Source: an uncultured Haloferula sp. (GTDB lineage Bacteria > Verrucomicrobiota > Verrucomicrobiae > Verrucomicrobiales > Akkermansiaceae). Taken from it: 18,561 nucleotides of DNA. The DNA lies in contig CAMPGU010000046.1 of assembly GCA_946885645.1 (NCBI GenBank), positions 1 to 18,561 of the forward strand, read 5' to 3'. The notes under the pieces were generated by a model, which ran no database searches, was not told the origin of the DNA, and saw only the letters and a list, made by a program, of their open reading frames with translations. Shown here piece after piece: positions 14,439-18,561 of this stretch. Each line of letters starts with the position of its first letter. The first letter of the stretch is position 1. Both the position numbers and the translations under genes were made by a program.

Positions 14439-14528
14439 ATGCAATCGGAATGTCCCGCAGGTCCACCGGAACGAGATAGGTGGCGAGCGGGAAGGAGCAA
14501 CTTTTCTCTATCCATCAATGACCGGTGA
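14439..14528 (+). CDS. Possible 29-residue small ORF with a good ribosome-binding site
   Basis: ATG at 14439 is preceded at 4 bases by GAGGAG, a better Shine-Dalgarno than most genes in this window have. It encodes 29 residues (MQSECPAGPPERDRW at the start, ending SINDR) and stops at TGA 14526-14528, in the 266-bp gap between the GH13 and GT5 genes. Against it, the codons are atypical (AGG, CGA, CTA) and no similarity is recognisable. It could be a leader peptide ahead of the GT5 gene or chance. The remaining bases up to 14664 show no other feature. Confidence 0.25.
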   Translation: MQSECPAGPPERDRWRAGRSNFSLSINDR

Positions 14529-14664
14529 AAACGCGCCGCCGGCGACGCCGCGCTGGCACGTCCCGCGCTAAGGAAAAGGTTCGTGAGAAAGGGGGAGAAG
14601 AGGGGGCGGAAAAGGGCTCCGCACCGCTCCCCGCTTGCACGCCAACTGCACTCGTCCATCTGTC

Positions 14665-16248
14665 ATGGCCTCCCACTTCGCTTCGACGACTTATCCCGGA
14701 CCTACGGACACGAAAGATGCCTCGCAAAGGGCAAGGCACCCGAAGCCACGGAGACCACGCATTCTCATCGTCACGCCGGAGCTGAATGGCAGCAGCTATC
14801 TGGGGCGGAACGGCAGCGCGGGGCCGTGTGCGAAGGCAGGGGGCTTGGCGGACATCAGCACCCTTCTGGTGGACGGGCTTTCATCACGCGGGATCGACGT
14901 GCGCGTGGCCATGCCGCATTTCCGCAACCTGTTTCCGGCGGCGGACCTGCTTTTATCCCGGCGGCTCCATTTGTGCCGGGACCGGGAGTTCTTCTACCGG
15001 CGCTCGGTGTATGACGGTTCGCCGGAATCGAACCGGAGGGCCGCCTTGGCGTTCCAGCGGGAGGTGATCCACCATGTCCTTCCCCGGGTGAAGCCGGATA
15101 TCGTGCACTGCCATGATTGGATGACGGCACTCGTGCCGGCTGCGGCGCGGAGCATGGGAATCCGGAGCCTCTTCACCGTGCACAATCTCCACGACGAGCG
15201 GATGACGCTGGGGGAGATCGAGGACAGGGGGATCGATGCGGAGCCGTTCTGGAATCACCTCCACTACTCGCACTTCCCGGGGACGTACGGGGAAAGCCGG
15301 CATTCCAATCCGGTGAACCTCATGGCCTCCGGGATCCACGCCGCGGATTACGTCAATACCGTCAGCCCCTCCTTCATGCAGGAGCTCATGGACGGCCGCC
15401 ACCCGGCGGGCTGGAGCATTGTGGACGTATTGCGGGGGAAGGCCCGCTACGGGGCCGCCAGCGGGATCATCAATGCCCCGGACCCCTCCTACACCCCGGA
15501 CTGCGATCCGCAGCTCAGCCGCCCTTACGACGCTTCGACCCATCGCGCCGCAAAACGGGCGAACAAGGTGGCGCTTCAGAGGAGCCTCGGACTCGAAGAG
15601 GATGCGGACGCACCGATGCTTTTCTGGCCCTCCCGCCTCGATCCGGTCCAGAAAGGCTGCGGTCTGCTGGCGGATATCCTCTACCGCTTGGTGAGCGACT
15701 ACTGGGGCCTTGCGTTGCAGGTGGTTTTCGTGGCCGACGGGCCTTTCCGCTGCCATTTCGATCACATCGCGGACTTCCACGGGCTGCGCCGCCGGATCGC
15801 GGTCCGGGGCTTTGACGAGACACTGTCCCGCCAGGCCTATGCGGCTTCCGATTTCGCGCTAGTGCCTTCAGCCTACGAGCCCTGCGGGCTGGCGCAGATG
15901 ATCGCGCTGAAGTACGGTAGCCTGCCCGTGGTCCACCGGACCGGCGGCTTGCAGGACACGGTCAGCCATCTCGATGTAGAGCAGCACCGCGGAAACGGCT
16001 TTGTTTTTGAGACACACGATTCCCATGGGCTGCGCTGGGCGATCGACGAGGCGATCCGCTTCTACATCCGCCCGGCGCAGGAGAGGGAGCGGGAGATCGC
16101 GCGGATCATGAGGGAAAGCCGCAGCGCCTTTTCCGCCGAAGCCACCGCCGAAGCCTATATCCGGATCTACGAGAAGCTTTCCGGCAGGATCATCGGGGGA
16201 TTGCCTCAGGCGAGTTCCTCCACAAGAGGCGGGATCATCGCGGGTTGA
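14665..16248 (+). CDS. Glycogen/starch-synthase-like glycosyltransferase (GT5)
   Basis: 527 residues from ATG at 14665; a TTG ten codons upstream is the alternative start. The N-terminal Rossmann domain begins ILIVTPEL with the GT5 loop CAKAGGLADIS (55-65), the KxGG form that contacts ADP-glucose, and HCHDWMTALVP (148-158). The C-terminal domain has SRLDPVQKG (323-331, R324 and K330) and the retaining-transferase E-x7-E-like motif SAYEPCGLAQMIALKYG (402-418, E405), followed by RTGGLQDTV. It would elongate alpha-1,4-glucan from ADP-glucose, and pairs with the branching-enzyme-like gene just upstream. Differences from typical GlgA include a 30-residue basic N-terminal extension and a divergent region after YVNTVSPSF. 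No glgC is in the window. It ends 7 bases from the convergent oxidoreductase gene. Confidence 0.88.
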   Translation: MASHFASTTYPGPTDTKDASQRARHPKPRRPRILIVTPELNGSSYLGRNGSAGPCAKAGGLADISTLLVDGLSSRGIDVRVAMPHFRNLFPAADLLLSRRLHLCRDREFFYRRSVYDGSPESNRRAALAFQREVIHHVLPRVKPDIVHCHDWMTALVPAAARSMGIRSLFTVHNLHDERMTLGEIEDRGIDAEPFWNHLHYSHFPGTYGESRHSNPVNLMASGIHAADYVNTVSPSFMQELMDGRHPAGWSIVDVLRGKARYGAASGIINAPDPSYTPDCDPQLSRPYDASTHRAAKRANKVALQRSLGLEEDADAPMLFWPSRLDPVQKGCGLLADILYRLVSDYWGLALQVVFVADGPFRCHFDHIADFHGLRRRIAVRGFDETLSRQAYAASDFALVPSAYEPCGLAQMIALKYGSLPVVHRTGGLQDTVSHLDVEQHRGNGFVFETHDSHGLRWAIDEAIRFYIRPAQEREREIARIMRESRSAFSAEATAEAYIRIYEKLSGRIIGGLPQASSSTRGGIIAG

Positions 16249-16255
16249 AACGGGC

Positions 16256-18561
16256 TCAGGGTTCCCCGGCGAGACTGCGCTTCAGCAAGGGAAGGGTGAT
16301 CTGCCCGGTGCCGGCGGGGAGGGGATGCACCCCGTCCGGAACGAGGGCGCGGAAGGCGGCGGGGTTCTTCTTCGAGAAGTCTTCCCAGTTCCGCGCGTGG
16401 TCCACGAGCAGGAGGGAACGCTCTTTCGCCACCTCGCGATACATCGAATAATAATCCGCCAAATTCGGCCTCCGGGACGCGGAGGCATTGCTGCCTTCGG
16501 GCGAGTCCCAGGCGACGTTCATCGTCTGGAGGATCACCTCGGCCGCCGGGTTCCGCTTCAAGACGGCATCGATCATCGCCTCAAGGTTCTGGCGCGCCCG
16601 GGTGACGGAGAGACGCGGAGTTCCGTCGTCGTAGAGGAAGGCGTCGTTCACCGCGAATTCGATGAACACGGTGTCGGGATGGTGCTTGAGGACCTTTTCC
16701 TCCAGACGGCGGAGGCCTTCGGCGGAGTTCTTGCCGCTCATCCCGCTGTTGATGAGCTCGCACCTGCCGGGGTAGCTGCCGGCGAGCCAGGTTTGCATCT
16801 GGGGCACCCATCCTCCGTTTGCGGTGAGGCTCGTGCCATAGACGACCACCTTGCGCGAATGACCGGCGGCAAGGTGCTTGATCAAATTGGAAGCCCCGGG
16901 AGCCGCGGCCGCACGTGGAGCGGGCGGAGAGAATCCGACTGCATCGGCGACAATGTGCCCGTCCGCATCCCGGTTTGAAATCCGCACGCCCTCTCCGGAC
17001 GCGCCGGTGAATTCAAATTCGCCGAGAGGATGCCAGGTCCCGCCGCCGCTGCGCTGATCGACGGAGAGGACGGCGCTGCCTCCGTGGTGAAGCACTTCGA
17101 TCCGCGCGTTGGACGCGCGATTGCCGTGCGAGGTCCAGCGCACGCTCACGGTCCGGGGGCCCATGTTCCCCTGCGGGAGCCGGTAGAAGATTTCCTTCTC
17201 CCCGCGGTTGGTCCCATCGTCGTGGAGATAGTCTTTACCGAAATACCCGGCAGAGGCGGCGGATGGCTTCCACTCCCCTTTGATAGAGACGAGGGCGGAG
17301 TCGTCGTTGTCCACGACCGCGGCGGGGTTCTCGGGGGAGGATTTTCCCAGGGCCTGGCCGGCGGCCAGGAGCAGGGGCCGGAGCGCGGCGTAATCGACAT
17401 CCTGAGCGGCGAGGCCGAGGTCGAGCGCGAGATCCGCGGCGATGGCGGCACTCTGGCCGAGCACCATGAAGACCGGCTCCATCCGGATCGAGCCGAAGGC
17501 CATGTGGGTCGCCGAGATGCTCCAAGGCACCAGCAGGTTCTCGCATTCCCCCTTCCTGGGAACCAGCGAGCGGTAGGAAACCGGGTAAGGCTTCACGCCG
17601 TGGATCTGTACGTCGCCCTCGTTCTTCACCATTCCGTCTTTCACGTGGCGTTGGACGTGGTGGGAATCCATTGAGTAGGCGGCAAGCCCCACGGCATCCG
17701 CGGCGGTGCGGCGGCCGGTGCAGTTGTCTTCATTCATCACGTACCCGGAGACCATCCGCCGGGCCTCGCGGACATAGAGCTGCCAAGGCCAGTGGCCGTT
17801 GTCGGTGAACTCGTCCTTCGGCAGACCCCACTTCGCATGGGATTCGCGGATTTGCTCCGGCACCCGGGGATGGTTCTGCAGGGTCCACAGGAGTCCCCGC
17901 TGCCACTTCTCGTGCCGGGAGGCCAGCGACTTCCGCTCCTTGTGGCCGAGCGTGGTCCAATCCCAGCCGGGACCGTAGTTCCCGCCGATCAGGTCGGTGG
18001 AGATCCCGCCCGTGTTGTTGGAGTCGGTCTTCCGGTTCGGCGTCAGATCGAACTTGAAGAAGCCCGATTTTTGCCCCGCTTCGATGGAGCGGAAGAGCAG
18101 TTCGTAATCGGCCTCCTCGTAGCCTTCCGGTTTCCCGATCTTTACCCGGTTCGAGGGCACGTCGGTGAGCACCATCCGGTAGCAGTATGCCTGCAGCCGG
18201 TGATCGGCGGCCCCGTCCGGTCCGCCGGCATCCGCATTCACGCCGGGGAGAAGGCCGCTGGCTGGATTTCCGGCCTCGACGTAGGGATCGATGCCATCCA
18301 CAAGCTGGTTCTTCGCCGCTTTCGCGACCTGGATTCCGCTGGAAGTCTCGCCATGGGCGGCGTTTGCCTCGCGGCCCACGGTGAAGGTGACCTTCGCCCC
18401 GGGCAGCAGGTCGCCCTCGTAGCTGGCATCGATGAACATCTTGCCGGAGAATTCGCGTCCGTCTTCCGTACGGATGGCCGCGATCCGGTTACCCTGCATT
18501 TCGACCCCTTTCGCGAGGTCGAGCTTTCCCTCGACCACCTGCACCTTTGCCTCTTCAAGCA
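16256..18561 (-). CDS. FAD oxidoreductase / golvesin-like / SGNH hydrolase fusion, partial at the window edge
   Basis: The frame is open to the right edge, so the N-terminus with the FAD Rossmann motif is missing; residues are numbered here from the in-frame GTG at 18544. Residues 1-about 400 are the FAD-dependent oxidoreductase module (PF12831 type): MFIDASYEGDLLPGAKVTF (36-54), NEDNCTGRRTAADAVGLAAY (271-290) and SISATHMAFGSIRMEPVFM (342-360). Residues about 405-540 form a golvesin/xanthan-lyase-like beta module. Residues about 563-762 are an SGNH hydrolase: block I VVYGTSLT with S572, FAVNDAF with N633 and D634, and DGVHP with D737 and H740. The joint function is not predictable; oxidoreductases of this type in Verrucomicrobiota and Planctomycetota occur in polysaccharide contexts, and the SGNH part could deacetylate a sugar. 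Signal peptide status is unknown because the start is outside. Confidence 0.9.
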   Translation of the reverse strand, partial: LEEAKVQVVEGKLDLAKGVEMQGNRIAAIRTEDGREFSGKMFIDASYEGDLLPGAKVTFTVGREANAAHGETSSGIQVAKAAKNQLVDGIDPYVEAGNPASGLLPGVNADAGGPDGAADHRLQAYCYRMVLTDVPSNRVKIGKPEGYEEADYELLFRSIEAGQKSGFFKFDLTPNRKTDSNNTGGISTDLIGGNYGPGWDWTTLGHKERKSLASRHEKWQRGLLWTLQNHPRVPEQIRESHAKWGLPKDEFTDNGHWPWQLYVREARRMVSGYVMNEDNCTGRRTAADAVGLAAYSMDSHHVQRHVKDGMVKNEGDVQIHGVKPYPVSYRSLVPRKGECENLLVPWSISATHMAFGSIRMEPVFMVLGQSAAIAADLALDLGLAAQDVDYAALRPLLLAAGQALGKSSPENPAAVVDNDDSALVSIKGEWKPSAASAGYFGKDYLHDDGTNRGEKEIFYRLPQGNMGPRTVSVRWTSHGNRASNARIEVLHHGGSAVLSVDQRSGGGTWHPLGEFEFTGASGEGVRISNRDADGHIVADAVGFSPPAPRAAAAPGASNLIKHLAAGHSRKVVVYGTSLTANGGWVPQMQTWLAGSYPGRCELINSGMSGKNSAEGLRRLEEKVLKHHPDTVFIEFAVNDAFLYDDGTPRLSVTRARQNLEAMIDAVLKRNPAAEVILQTMNVAWDSPEGSNASASRRPNLADYYSMYREVAKERSLLLVDHARNWEDFSKKNPAAFRALVPDGVHPLPAGTGQITLPLLKRSLAGEP

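Overview
This GC-rich, densely coded window looks like a chromosomal segment of a Verrucomicrobiota bacterium, probably Verrucomicrobiales of the Luteolibacter/Haloferula kind. That is inference from gene content: a PEP-CTERM-anchored zinc protease, an FAD-oxidoreductase fused to an SGNH hydrolase, small secreted and TPR proteins of a type common in that phylum, and few clear Shine-Dalgarno sites. I see no tRNA, rRNA, CRISPR array, transposase or phage gene.

Left part, all on the minus strand (88-7638): a PEP-CTERM metalloprotease; a stand-alone trpB; a single-domain response-regulator receiver; a 780-residue fusion of an AI-2E/PerM-type permease, a B12-binding-like Rossmann region and a GAF domain; a degenerate metallo-beta-lactamase-like protein (DUF4336 type); a small secreted protein with a self-complementary leader; and a DUF2383 four-helix-bundle protein.

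Middle, plus strand (7883-10927): a small TPR-like protein and a strong intrinsic terminator, then a stress/envelope cluster: YciE/YciF ferritin-like protein, a short MgtC/SapB membrane protein, and the conserved but functionally unknown pair TIGR02587 (multispanning membrane protein) and TIGR02588 (single-anchor protein). The last two genes are closely packed with mgtC. Two hairpins fill the yciF-mgtC gap.

Right part: a minus-strand pair (a 69-residue hypothetical protein and a glycine/D-amino-acid-oxidase-like FAD enzyme), then divergent plus-strand alpha-glucan genes (a GH13 branching-enzyme-like protein and a GT5 glycogen-synthase-like protein), and finally a minus-strand gene running off the right edge that joins an FAD oxidoreductase, a golvesin/xanthan-lyase-like module and an SGNH/GDSL hydrolase.

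Common thread (inference): ferritin-like proteins, MgtC, glycogen enzymes, a receiver protein and a GAF-equipped permease suggest a stress or stationary-phase island. Noncoding gaps repeatedly carry TGCAAA/TTTGCA elements, often as inverted repeats, which may be a shared regulatory signal. The best candidates for undescribed biology are the yciF-mgtC-TIGR02587-TIGR02588 cluster, the permease-GAF fusion, the oxidoreductase-SGNH fusion and the structured leaders.
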